A stretch of DNA of 7,520 bases from DATAVK01 sp036267755. GTDB taxonomy: Bacteria; Actinomycetota; Actinomycetes; JAFAQI01. The notes under the pieces were generated by a model. That model was not told the DNA's origin. It worked only from the letters and a program-made list of their open reading frames with translations, and made no database searches. The translations under genes were made by a program, and so were the position numbers. Shown one piece after another: positions 1 through 5,871 of this stretch; the stretch's first letter is position 1; every line of letters begins with the position of its first letter. The stretch spans positions 1 through 7,520 of the forward strand of contig DATAVK010000016.1 of assembly GCA_036267755.1 (NCBI GenBank), written 5' to 3'.

Positions 1-20
1 GGCCCAAATGCACGCTCGAG

Positions 21-35
21 CGACCTGACAAGTCG
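21..35 (-). terminator. possible small hairpin just 3' of the tRNA-Ser gene
   Basis: On the transcript strand of the tRNA, a six-pair stem (CGACTT against AGGTCG, one G-U pair) with a three-base loop begins four bases after the encoded CCA end. It has no T-run after it. The position suits a transcription stop or 3'-processing structure for the tRNA, but the stem is short and could be chance in GC-rich DNA. That role is inferred only from position. Confidence 0.25.
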
Positions 36-38
36 GTG

Positions 39-131
39 TGGCGGAGGGTGTGAGATTCGAACTCACGAGACGGGATGAACCGCCTGGCCGCTTTCAAGGC
101 GGCTGCACTAGGCCAACTATGCGAACCCTCC
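39..131 (-). tRNA. tRNA-Ser, anticodon UGA, CCA end encoded
   Basis: Read on the minus strand, this 93-base segment folds as a class II tRNA. The acceptor stem is GGAGGGT (131-125) paired with ACCCTCC (49-43), followed by discriminator G and an encoded CCA (41-39). The anticodon arm is GCCGC-CTTGAAA-GCGGC, which puts TGA in the anticodon position, so it is a serine tRNA reading UCA and, by wobble, other UCN codons. The long variable arm has a five-pair stem (GGCGG with CCGTC), as expected for tRNA-Ser. The T arm is GTGAG-TTCGAAT-CTCAC. The D arm has a short GCA/TGC stem around AGTTGGCCTA. All arms are intact, so it looks functional. It is transcribed away from the neighbouring membrane-protein gene. 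Confidence 0.97.
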
Positions 132-219
132 CGGCGCCGTCAGAAGCCGGCGGCCCGTTGCCTCATCATGCCAGCGGACGTGGCGGTTGCCCGGTTGTGG
201 GCGTCCTGAGTGCCACACT

Positions 220-224
220 GGAGG
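220..224 (+). promoter_or_regulatory. ribosome binding site (GGAGG) setting the flippase-like gene start
   Basis: GGAGG lies seven bases before the ATG at 232, which is ideal spacing. This favours 232 over the TTG at 187 that opens the longest reading frame. A second usable site, GGGAG at 285-289, lies five bases before an in-frame ATG at 295, so an N-terminus shorter by 21 residues is the main alternative. Confidence 0.7.
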
Positions 225-231
225 CGCGGGA

Positions 232-1320
232 ATGGTCGGAATGACCCGCGCGACTGTCGCGCAGACCGGTGCGCGAGATCGAATGGGAGCCGACATGAGG
301 TCGCCAGTCCTCAGGTGGCTCCGCCGTGGCGTCATCGTGCTGCTGCTGTTCGGCGTCCTCGACTACCTCGTCCTGCCGCAGATCGCCGGCACCCGCAGAG
401 CGCTGCACCTGGTGAGCACGATTCATCCGTGGTGGGCGATCATCGGTGTGGCGCTGGAGACCCTCAACTTCGTGAGCTACTCGTTGCTCACCCGCAGCGT
501 GCTGCTCGACGACCGGCCGCCGTACTCCTGGCTGATCCGCACCGATATCACCGCGCTCGGCGTCAGCCACCTGGTCCCGGGTGGGGTCGCCACCGCCAGC
601 GCGCTGCGGTTCCGGATGCTGCGCGAGGGCGGTACGCCGGCCGACGACGCCTTCGTCGGGATGGCGGTCGAGGGCGTTGGGTCGACGCTGGTGCTGGCCC
701 TGATTTTCTGGCTGGCACTCATCGCGTCGATCCCGATCTTCGGCGTCAACCCGGCGTACGCGACGGTCGCCGTCGTGGGCGCCATCCTCATCGCCGGCTC
801 ACTGCTCGTGATCTTCCTGCGATCGCGGCTGGCCCCCACCACGACGACCGACCGGTCCTGGCGCATCATCCATCGGCTCCCGCACCGGATGCAGCCGCGC
901 GTCGAGCGCATCGTGCAGGAGTACTCCGAGCAACTGCGACGGCTGCTGGCCGACAAGGCCGGGTTGCGCGCGTCGGCGCTGTGGGCGGCGGGGAGCTGGC
1001 TGATGGACGCCGCGTCGCTGTGGGTGTTCGTGGCGGCGTACGGGCATCGAGTTGATCCGATCGGGCTGCTGGTCGCCTACGGCCTCGCCAACCTGGTCGC
1101 GATCGTCCCGATCAGCCCGGGCGGCTTGGGAGTCATCGAGGGCGTGCTGATCCCGTCCCTGGTCGGGTTCGGAACGCCTCGGGCGATCGCGGTGCTGGGC
1201 GTCGTCTCGTGGCGGCTGTTCAACTTCTGGGCGCCGATCCCGGCGGCCGGTGTCTGCTACCTGTCGACGCGCACCAAGACCTGGGGCGGCGGCCGGTTCT
1301 TTGCCTCGGCTCGCCGATAG
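232..1320 (+). CDS. YbhN/UPF0104-family integral membrane protein (lysylphosphatidylglycerol synthase-like, flippase-type)
   Basis: This encodes 362 residues in the cytoplasmic membrane. Many hydrophobic segments alternate with short loops: roughly residues 33-50, 65-85, 143-170, 174-197, 247-270, 276-296, 300-325 and 328-346. Two family hallmarks are visible: VPGGVATASALRFRML at 115-130, and ISPGGLGVIEG at 294-304, followed by RLFNFW at 328-333. These match the membrane domain shared by the YbhN/UPF0104 proteins and the N-terminal half of MprF, where it moves aminoacylated lipids across the membrane. No C-terminal aminoacyl-transfer domain is present, so lipid synthesis by this protein is unlikely. 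Movement of a lipid or glycolipid is an inference and the substrate is unknown. The charged stretch at 200-246, with a basic amphipathic helix, is probably a cytoplasmic loop. It is the first gene of a plus-strand run, and the VOC gene starts 14 bases after its stop. The start at 232 rests on the GGAGG site; ATG 295 is possible. Confidence 0.88.
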   Translation: MVGMTRATVAQTGARDRMGADMRSPVLRWLRRGVIVLLLFGVLDYLVLPQIAGTRRALHLVSTIHPWWAIIGVALETLNFVSYSLLTRSVLLDDRPPYSWLIRTDITALGVSHLVPGGVATASALRFRMLREGGTPADDAFVGMAVEGVGSTLVLALIFWLALIASIPIFGVNPAYATVAVVGAILIAGSLLVIFLRSRLAPTTTTDRSWRIIHRLPHRMQPRVERIVQEYSEQLRRLLADKAGLRASALWAAGSWLMDAASLWVFVAAYGHRVDPIGLLVAYGLANLVAIVPISPGGLGVIEGVLIPSLVGFGTPRAIAVLGVVSWRLFNFWAPIPAAGVCYLSTRTKTWGGGRFFASARR

Positions 1321-1334
1321 CCTTCAGATTCGCC

Positions 1335-1781
1335 ATGAAGGCAACGGAATCTCGAGTCGCGCAGTCGGGCATTCAGGCCCAGCTGGCCGTCCGCCGTGGC
1401 CGCGCCGCCATCGAGTTCTACAAGGCGGCGTTCGGTGCCGTCGAGGACTACCGCGTCGGAGGCACCGACGAACACGAAGCCGTCGTCTCCCAGCTCCGGA
1501 TCGGCGACGCATCCTTCTGGGTCGCCGATGAGTCGCCGGAGCATGGCAACTTCAGCCCGCAGACCTTGGGTGGCGGTACGACGAAGCTCTTGCTGGTCGT
1601 CGGGGACCCGGACGCCGTGATCGCACAGGCCGTCGCCGCCGGCGCAACCGTCGTGTACCCGGTGAGCGACGAGCACGGCTGGCGGCTGGGACGGATCGAG
1701 GACCCGTTCGGCCATCACTGGGAGATCGGGACGCCACTGGTCGCCTGGCCGCCGCGCACGAACGCCCGTGAGACGCCATGA
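1335..1781 (+). CDS. VOC-superfamily (glyoxalase/bleomycin-resistance fold, PhnB-like) protein
   Basis: The product is 148 residues and probably cytoplasmic. Two typical blocks are visible: AAIEFYKAAFGAVE at 24-37, the first beta-alpha unit seen in PhnB-like proteins, and GRIEDPFGHHWEIGTP at 119-134, the closing block with Glu130 as a possible metal ligand. The length fits one chain carrying two beta-alpha-beta-beta-beta modules. Family members include isomerases, dioxygenases and antibiotic-binding proteins, so the reaction and substrate cannot be assigned. The first strand (GIQAQLAV, 12-19) has no histidine where metal-dependent glyoxalases place one, as in many PhnB-like proteins, so classic glyoxalase I activity is doubtful. 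The ATG at 1335 was chosen because the protein aligns with the family from there; no good Shine-Dalgarno site precedes it, which suggests translation coupled to the upstream gene 14 bases away. Its stop overlaps the start of the Smr gene. Confidence 0.87.
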   Translation: MKATESRVAQSGIQAQLAVRRGRAAIEFYKAAFGAVEDYRVGGTDEHEAVVSQLRIGDASFWVADESPEHGNFSPQTLGGGTTKLLLVVGDPDAVIAQAVAAGATVVYPVSDEHGWRLGRIEDPFGHHWEIGTPLVAWPPRTNARETP

Positions 1782-2032
1782 AGCTGAAGCTTGACCTGCA
1801 CGACATCTACAACCGGGGTGGTGACATCGACCGGGCCTTGCAGGCCATCATCGATGAGGCCGTCGCGAAGAGGGCTCCGCTCGTCGAGATCATCCCCGGC
1901 AAGGGCTCAGGGGCTCTTAAGAAGCACGTGTTGCGCTTCCTGGATCGCAAGGACATCAAGGCGCAGTACCACCGGGTGGAGAAGGACTCGAAGAACTTCG
2001 GCCGCGTCTTCGTCCACTTCCGGTGGAAGTAG
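1778..2032 (+). CDS. stand-alone Smr-domain (small MutS-related) protein
   Basis: The product is 84 residues, essentially one Smr domain. It begins with KLDLHDIY (residues 4-11), the LDLH motif of the family. A helix follows at about 17-32, then strand VEIIP and the loop GKGSGALKKHV at 41-51, equivalent to the family's GxGxGxL motif, and it ends with strand FGRVFVHFRW. In characterised proteins the Smr domain binds or nicks DNA or RNA; in larger proteins it sits at the C-terminus of MutS2. Here the glycine usually following LDLH is Asp9, and the residue before GKG is Pro40 rather than the common histidine, so nuclease activity should not be assumed. The ATG overlaps the VOC stop codon by four bases (ATGA), which indicates translational coupling. 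The biological role is unknown. Confidence 0.85.
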   Translation: MKLKLDLHDIYNRGGDIDRALQAIIDEAVAKRAPLVEIIPGKGSGALKKHVLRFLDRKDIKAQYHRVEKDSKNFGRVFVHFRWK

Positions 2033-2078
2033 CTGTGACGTGTGATCGGGCGGTGACCGGGCAGTGAAGCCACGTGGC

Positions 2079-2086
2079 GAGAAGGG
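2079..2086 (+). promoter_or_regulatory. ribosome binding site (GAGAAGGG) setting the lipoprotein start
   Basis: GAGAAGGG lies seven bases before the ATG at 2094. Starting there puts a short basic n-region directly before the hydrophobic signal, whereas the longer in-frame start (GTG at 2064) would add ten charged residues and lacks a good site. Confidence 0.65.
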
Positions 2087-2093
2087 TGTCGGT

Positions 2094-2849
2094 ATGAGAG
2101 GCGCTCGCTGGCTCGCGGTGGCGGCCGGGTTGGTCGTCGCGGCTACGGCGGCCGGCTGCGGCAGCGGGTCGTCGCCGGGTACGGCGGACATCGTCGCGAC
2201 GCCGGGTACGACGGTCAGCGCGTCGTCGGGTGGCGCTCACATCGTGGGCCTGCCGCTGGGTACGGCGAGGACCTCGACGCTGGACATCCAGTCCGGCGTG
2301 ACCGCTGTGGAGGTCACGACCGCGAATCTTCCCAGTCAGCTGGTGACGGCCGTGACGCCGGCGGACTCGGGGGTCCAGCCGTCGCTCACGACGGACAGCA
2401 ACGGGATCATCCACGTCCTGCTACCGCACGCGTCGGGCGGCGGGCGGGTGAGCCGGCTCGTCGTGGTGCTGAACCGCGCGGTGACCTGGTCGATCTTCCT
2501 GGACGGCGGCGCAAGCACCGAACGGGTGAACCTGCGGGGGGCGACGATCAACGTGGTGGATCTCGGTGCCGGGGTGTCCTCGGCCCGGATCACGTTCCCG
2601 CGGCCGACCGGCACCGACCTGCTCCGGATGACCGGCGGTGCGTCGCAGCTGGCTATCGACGTACCTCGCGGCTTTCCCACGAGGGTGCGCGTGAAGGGCG
2701 GCGCCTCATCGGTGCGGATCGGGCCGATCCGGCACACCGGCATCGGGCCGGTCGCCACCTTCAACTCGAAGGGGTACCGCAAGGCAAGCCGCCGGATCGA
2801 CCTCGAGATCGAGGCGGGCGTCTCTGCCCTGTCCGTGCAGCCGTACTGA
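2094..2849 (+). CDS. secreted lipoprotein with a repetitive beta-rich (DUF4097/adhesin-like) domain
   Basis: This is 251 residues. The N-terminus has Arg2 and Arg5, a hydrophobic core at about 6-20, and AAGC at 19-22, a slightly degenerate lipobox with Cys22 as the lipid-modified residue. The mature protein is therefore probably anchored to the outer face of the membrane. A Gly/Ser/Thr-rich linker (23-48) follows. The rest is predicted to be mostly beta strand, with recurring turns: GGAS at 138-141, 181-184 and 202-205, and the related AGVS at 159-162 and 241-244, each followed by a short strand (for example SSVRIG, SALSVQP). This periodicity resembles the beta-helix or 'toastrack' domains of DUF4097-like putative adhesin and stress-sensing proteins; that assignment is from pattern only. 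No catalytic motif is visible. It lies 61 bases after the Smr gene, so it may be the last gene of that transcript or have its own promoter. It is convergent with the next gene, eight bases away. Confidence 0.75.
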   Translation: MRGARWLAVAAGLVVAATAAGCGSGSSPGTADIVATPGTTVSASSGGAHIVGLPLGTARTSTLDIQSGVTAVEVTTANLPSQLVTAVTPADSGVQPSLTTDSNGIIHVLLPHASGGGRVSRLVVVLNRAVTWSIFLDGGASTERVNLRGATINVVDLGAGVSSARITFPRPTGTDLLRMTGGASQLAIDVPRGFPTRVRVKGGASSVRIGPIRHTGIGPVATFNSKGYRKASRRIDLEIEAGVSALSVQPY

Positions 2850-2861
2850 GCCGAAGCTCAG
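2846..2861. terminator. short symmetric hairpin covering both convergent stop codons
   Basis: CTGAGC (2846-2851), loop CGAA, GCTCAG (2856-2861) form a perfect six-pair stem-loop. It contains the TGA of the lipoprotein gene (2847-2849) and the TGA of the minus-strand gene (2858-2860). The position between convergent genes suits a bidirectional terminator, but the stem is short and no T-run directly follows on either strand. Confidence 0.4.
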
Positions 2862-3046
2862 GCGGCCATGGCTTTCTTGTTCCAGGTTGTCTTCGCGACG
2901 TCGAGGACGCCACTGATCGTGGTCTCCGCGCCATTGCGGTACCAGCGACCGGTGTCGCAGCGTCGGCAGTAGGCGAAGGTGAGCATCGACTCGCTCGCGC
3001 TGATGTCGATGGTGGTCACGGGCTTGTCGCAGCAGGCTGAACTCAT
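2858..3046 (-). CDS. small cysteine-rich (zinc-ribbon-like) conserved-looking protein, function unknown
   Basis: The product is 62 residues. Cys5-Cys6 lie near the N-terminus and Cys27-x-x-Cys30 in AYCRRCDTGRWYRNG (26-40), a spacing that suits one small zinc ribbon. Between them is a strand-like segment, VTTIDISASESMLTF (10-24). The tail (47-62) looks helical and ends with basic residues. I do not recognise a named family. The protein looks real rather than a shadow: no better frame competes, and the region before it is the only relatively AT-rich stretch nearby, as expected for a promoter. ATG 3046 was chosen because CC...CxxC then starts close to the N-terminus, with only a weak GAAG site before it; GTG at 3079 would add 11 residues. 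A weak promoter-like TTGGAC (3125-3120) lies upstream. Binding to nucleic acid or to a partner protein is conceivable but not shown. Confidence 0.7.
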   Translation of the reverse strand: MSSACCDKPVTTIDISASESMLTFAYCRRCDTGRWYRNGAETTISGVLDVAKTTWNKKAMAA

Positions 3047-3094
3047 ACCATTGCTTCGACCGCTTCCCCGATTTTCCACATAGACGATTGGGAC

Positions 3095-3172
3095 CCTCTC
3101 GTATCACCCGAGAGGACTAGTCCAAATCTGGTCATTTGCCGACTTATGCGGTGAAGTGGAGGGTGATCACCC
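3095..3172. promoter_or_regulatory. divergent promoter region with two dyads sharing an ATCACCC core
   Basis: This lies between the minus-strand cysteine-rich gene and the plus-strand PAP2-ptsI pair. The first dyad is CCTCTCG-N7-CGAGAGG (3095-3115). The second is the perfect 12-base palindrome GGGTGATCACCC (3161-3172). Both contain ATCACCC on the plus strand (3103-3109 and 3166-3172), 63 bases apart, about six helical turns. The intervening DNA is more AT-rich than its surroundings. Regulator binding that controls one or both divergent transcripts is an inference; no clear -10 element could be assigned on either strand. Confidence 0.4.
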
Positions 3173-3242
3173 AAGCCGGGTGCGGGGGGAGATCCTGGGA
3201 ATCGGCTGGGCGGCACCGGCTGAATGGGGGAGTATGGACCCA

Positions 3243-4148
3243 ATGAGCGATCGGGTTGTGTGCCAACCCGGCGCAGGGTCGGGGAAGGCCGTGCGTTCGG
3301 GATCGCTCACGGACGCCCCCGCGCGCCAGCCTGTCGCCAGCCCGTCGTCGAGCGTGGACGCCCCGCGTCGCCACCGGCGGCAGTGGGCCTGGACCGCGAT
3401 CCGCGGGATGCGCGAGATCATCCTCGTGGTCTCGGTCTACTCCCTGTACGACGTCAGCCGGTACCTGGTCAAGGGCGACCACGATGGCGCCGTCAGCCAC
3501 GGTCTCGCCATCCTGCGGTTCGAGCAGCGGCTCCACCTGGATCCCGAGCACGCGCTCAACAAGCTGTTCAGCGCGCACGTGCTGCTCGCGCTGCCCGCGG
3601 ACTACATGTACGCGACGCTGCACTACGTCGTGACACCCGTCGTCTTGATCTGGATGTGGCGTCGGCACGGCTCGTCGTACTCCAGCGCCCGCAGTGTCCT
3701 GCTCGTGGCGACCGTGCTCGGGTTGGTCGGCTTCAGCCTGCTGCCCGTGGCGCCGCCTCGGCTGCTGCCCGGCTTCATCGACACGATGGCGAAGGAAGCC
3801 CACTACGGCTGGTGGGGCAAGGACGCCAGCGCCCCTCGGGGCTTCGGCGGCGACACCAACCAGTACGCCGCGCTGCCCTCGCTGCATGTCGGATGGGCGC
3901 TGTGGAGTGGCTGGCTGGTGGTCCGCTACGCCACCCGTCGTACCGTCCGGATCCTCGGTGCGCTCTACCCATTGGTCATCAGCTTCGTCGTTATCGGCAC
4001 CGCCAACCACTATCTGCTCGACGTCGTCGCCGGTGTCGCCGTGCTGTTCCTCGCGTGGTTGTTCGTGCGGCTGGTGGCGTCGTTACAGTGGCACCCGTGG
4101 CGCAGAGCGGGAGTCGCGGCGCCGAGCGTGCCCGCGAAACCTGGCTAA
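3243..4148 (+). CDS. PAP2-superfamily membrane phosphatase/phosphotransferase (inositolphosphotransferase, Aur1-like)
   Basis: The product is 301 residues in the cytoplasmic membrane. After a disordered, Ser/Pro/Arg-rich N-terminal tail (1-48), hydrophobic segments lie at about 57-72, 110-138, 151-169, 213-230, 236-252 and 258-277. The active-site signature is present: PVAPPRLLP at 168-176, LPSLHVGWA at 211-219 with His215, and NHYLLDVVAG at 255-264 with catalytic His256 and Asp260. PSLHV with NHYxxD is typical of the PAP2_3 branch, which includes inositol phosphorylceramide synthase Aur1, so transfer of a phospho-headgroup between lipids is more likely than simple phosphatidate hydrolysis. 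The substrate is unknown. ATG 3243 was chosen because GGGGGAG (3226-3232) lies ten bases before it; ATG 3234 is too close to that site, and longer versions add an unlikely leader. ptsI begins 13 bases after its stop, so the two are probably co-transcribed. Confidence 0.85.
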   Translation: MSDRVVCQPGAGSGKAVRSGSLTDAPARQPVASPSSSVDAPRRHRRQWAWTAIRGMREIILVVSVYSLYDVSRYLVKGDHDGAVSHGLAILRFEQRLHLDPEHALNKLFSAHVLLALPADYMYATLHYVVTPVVLIWMWRRHGSSYSSARSVLLVATVLGLVGFSLLPVAPPRLLPGFIDTMAKEAHYGWWGKDASAPRGFGGDTNQYAALPSLHVGWALWSGWLVVRYATRRTVRILGALYPLVISFVVIGTANHYLLDVVAGVAVLFLAWLFVRLVASLQWHPWRRAGVAAPSVPAKPG

Positions 4149-4161
4149 GCACCGTCGCTGC

Positions 4162-5871
4162 ATGAGCACGCCTGGCTCCTACACCGGGATCGGTGTCAGT
4201 GCCGGGACCGCGGTCGGTCCGGTCGCGAGGGTGCAGGGCCCGGTCCTGCCGTCTCGGGACGATGCCGCCGTCGACGTCGGTGTGGAGACCGAGCGGGCAG
4301 CCGCGGCGCTGGACACGGTAGGCGCGGAGATCGAGGCGCTGGCCCAGCGCGCCGGCGTCTCCGGGTCAGTGCTGGTCCGGCAGGCTCGGATCGCTCGCGA
4401 CCCGTCGCTGGGCGCGCTGGCCGCGCAGCTGGTCCGCACCGGGCGGCCGGCGGCGCGGGCGACCTGGGAGGCGTTCGGCGCGTACCGCGACATGCGCGCC
4501 GCCGACCCGATGCGCGCGGTCCCGGACCGCGCCGAGCTCGACGATGTCCGCGACCGGGTCGTAGCGCTGCTGCTCGGTGAACCCGCTCCCGGCATCCCGG
4601 ACCCTGGTACGCCGTTCATCCTGGTCGCCCGCGACCTGTCCCCGGCGGTCACCGCTGGGCTCGATCCGAAGCGCGTGCTGGCGATCGTCACCGAGCGCGG
4701 TGGGCCGACGTCGCACACCGCCGTCCTCGCCAAGTCGCTCGGCATCCCGGCCGTGGTCGGCTGCCCGGGCGTCGCCGCGCTGCGCTCCGGGCAGCAGGTC
4801 CTCGTGGACGGACTCGCCGGCGAGGTCACCGTCGATCCGAACCTGCGGGCCCGCTCGACCGCGAGCCGGTCCGCCACCGCCGTACCGGCCGGATCCAGCG
4901 CCGACTCGGGTGATGAGGCGGAGCCGGCCGGGCCGGGCCGGCTCAGCGACGGCCGGTCGGTGCAGCTGCTCGCCGCGGTCGGTGGCGTCGCCGACGTGGC
5001 CGCCGCGGTGGAAGCGGGAGCCGAAGGCGTCGGGGTGTTCCGGACCGAGTTCGCGTTCCTCGACCGGCCGGAGCCGCCGAGCGTCGCCGAGCAGGCCGAG
5101 GCCTACCGCGCGGTCTTCGACGCGTTCGCCGGGAAGCCGGTGACCGTGCGGACACTCGACATTGGCGCCGACAAGCCGGCGTCGTACCTGCGGCTCGGCG
5201 ACCAGCCCAACCCGGCGCTTGGCATCCGCGGCCTGCGGGTCGCGCGCCGCCACCCCGAGCTGCTGGTCGACCAGCTGACCGCGATCGCCCACGCGACCCG
5301 GGGCAGCTCGGCCGACGTCCGGGTGATGGCGCCGATGGTGGCGACGCCCGCGGAGGCAGCGTGGTTCGCCGCGCAGGCTCGCCAGGCAGGTGTCACGACG
5401 ACCGGGGTAATGGTCGAGATCCCGGCCGCGGCGCTTCGGGCCGCCGACATCCTGCAGGTCGTCGACTTCGTGTCGGTGGGCAGCAACGACCTGGCTCAGT
5501 ACGCGTTCGCGACCGACCGCTCCGACGGTGAGCTCTCCGACCTGCTCGACCCGTGGCAGCCGGCGTTCCTCGACCTGGTCGCGACCGTCCTGCGCGCCGG
5601 GTCCGTCGTGGGCCGGTCGGTCACGGTCTGTGGCGAGGCACCCAGCGATCCGCTGCTGGCGCTGGTCCTGGTCGGGCTCGGGGCATCCGGCTTGTCGATG
5701 GCGCCGCGGTCGCTGGCCGTCGTACGGCAGACCTTGGTCCGGCACAGCCTGCCGGACTGCACTCGGTACGCCGCCGCCGCGCTGTCGGCGGACGGTCCTT
5801 CCGAGGCCCGGGCCCGGGTGCGCGACGCCATCGAGTCCCCCCGCACCAATGGCCCATTGGTGTTGCCATAG
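4162..5871 (+). CDS. ptsI: phosphoenolpyruvate-protein phosphotransferase, enzyme I of the PTS
   Basis: This cytoplasmic enzyme takes phosphate from phosphoenolpyruvate onto a histidine and passes it to HPr, the first step of sugar phosphotransferase uptake. It has 569 residues, a normal family length. The HPr-binding region is about 35-140. The phospho-histidine motif GGPTSHTAVLAKSLGIP (180-196) contains active His185. The PEP-binding barrel follows: GVGVFRTEF (289-297), VRTLDIGADKP (329-339), LGIRGLR (353-359), GVMVEIP (415-421), VDFVSVGSNDLAQY (434-447) and the catalytic cysteine in VCGEAPSDP (489-497; Cys490). All main catalytic residues are present. The linker between the two halves (about 230-262) is Ser/Ala/Gly/Pro-rich rather than a charged helix. 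The last nine or so residues are encoded by the 31-bp repeat region. ATG 4162 gives the expected N-terminus (YTGIGVSAGTAVGP), but no Shine-Dalgarno site precedes it, which suggests coupling to the PAP2 gene 13 bases upstream. HPr and sugar-specific components are not in the window. Confidence 0.95.
   Translation: MSTPGSYTGIGVSAGTAVGPVARVQGPVLPSRDDAAVDVGVETERAAAALDTVGAEIEALAQRAGVSGSVLVRQARIARDPSLGALAAQLVRTGRPAARATWEAFGAYRDMRAADPMRAVPDRAELDDVRDRVVALLLGEPAPGIPDPGTPFILVARDLSPAVTAGLDPKRVLAIVTERGGPTSHTAVLAKSLGIPAVVGCPGVAALRSGQQVLVDGLAGEVTVDPNLRARSTASRSATAVPAGSSADSGDEAEPAGPGRLSDGRSVQLLAAVGGVADVAAAVEAGAEGVGVFRTEFAFLDRPEPPSVAEQAEAYRAVFDAFAGKPVTVRTLDIGADKPASYLRLGDQPNPALGIRGLRVARRHPELLVDQLTAIAHATRGSSADVRVMAPMVATPAEAAWFAAQARQAGVTTTGVMVEIPAAALRAADILQVVDFVSVGSNDLAQYAFATDRSDGELSDLLDPWQPAFLDLVATVLRAGSVVGRSVTVCGEAPSDPLLALVLVGLGASGLSMAPRSLAVVRQTLVRHSLPDCTRYAAAALSADGPSEARARVRDAIESPRTNGPLVLP

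Noticed and set aside
39..231. tRNA gene as an integration site with an attached mobile element
   Set aside because: No integrase, no direct repeat of the tRNA 3' end and no change in base composition is seen in the window; the side beyond the tRNA 3' end is almost entirely outside it.
38..244. Plus-strand open frame across the tRNA
   Set aside because: It covers a structurally complete tRNA-Ser on the other strand and has no protein motif.
3144..4010. Long minus-strand frame opposite the PAP2 gene
   Set aside because: Its composition is that of a shadow frame (Arg/Gly/His/Gln-rich), and the plus strand carries all PAP2 motifs.
3694..4161. Upstream in-frame extension of ptsI overlapping the PAP2 gene
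   Set aside because: The extra 156 codons give a Ser/Arg/Cys-rich shadow of the PAP2 coding frame. Enzyme I homology starts at 4162.
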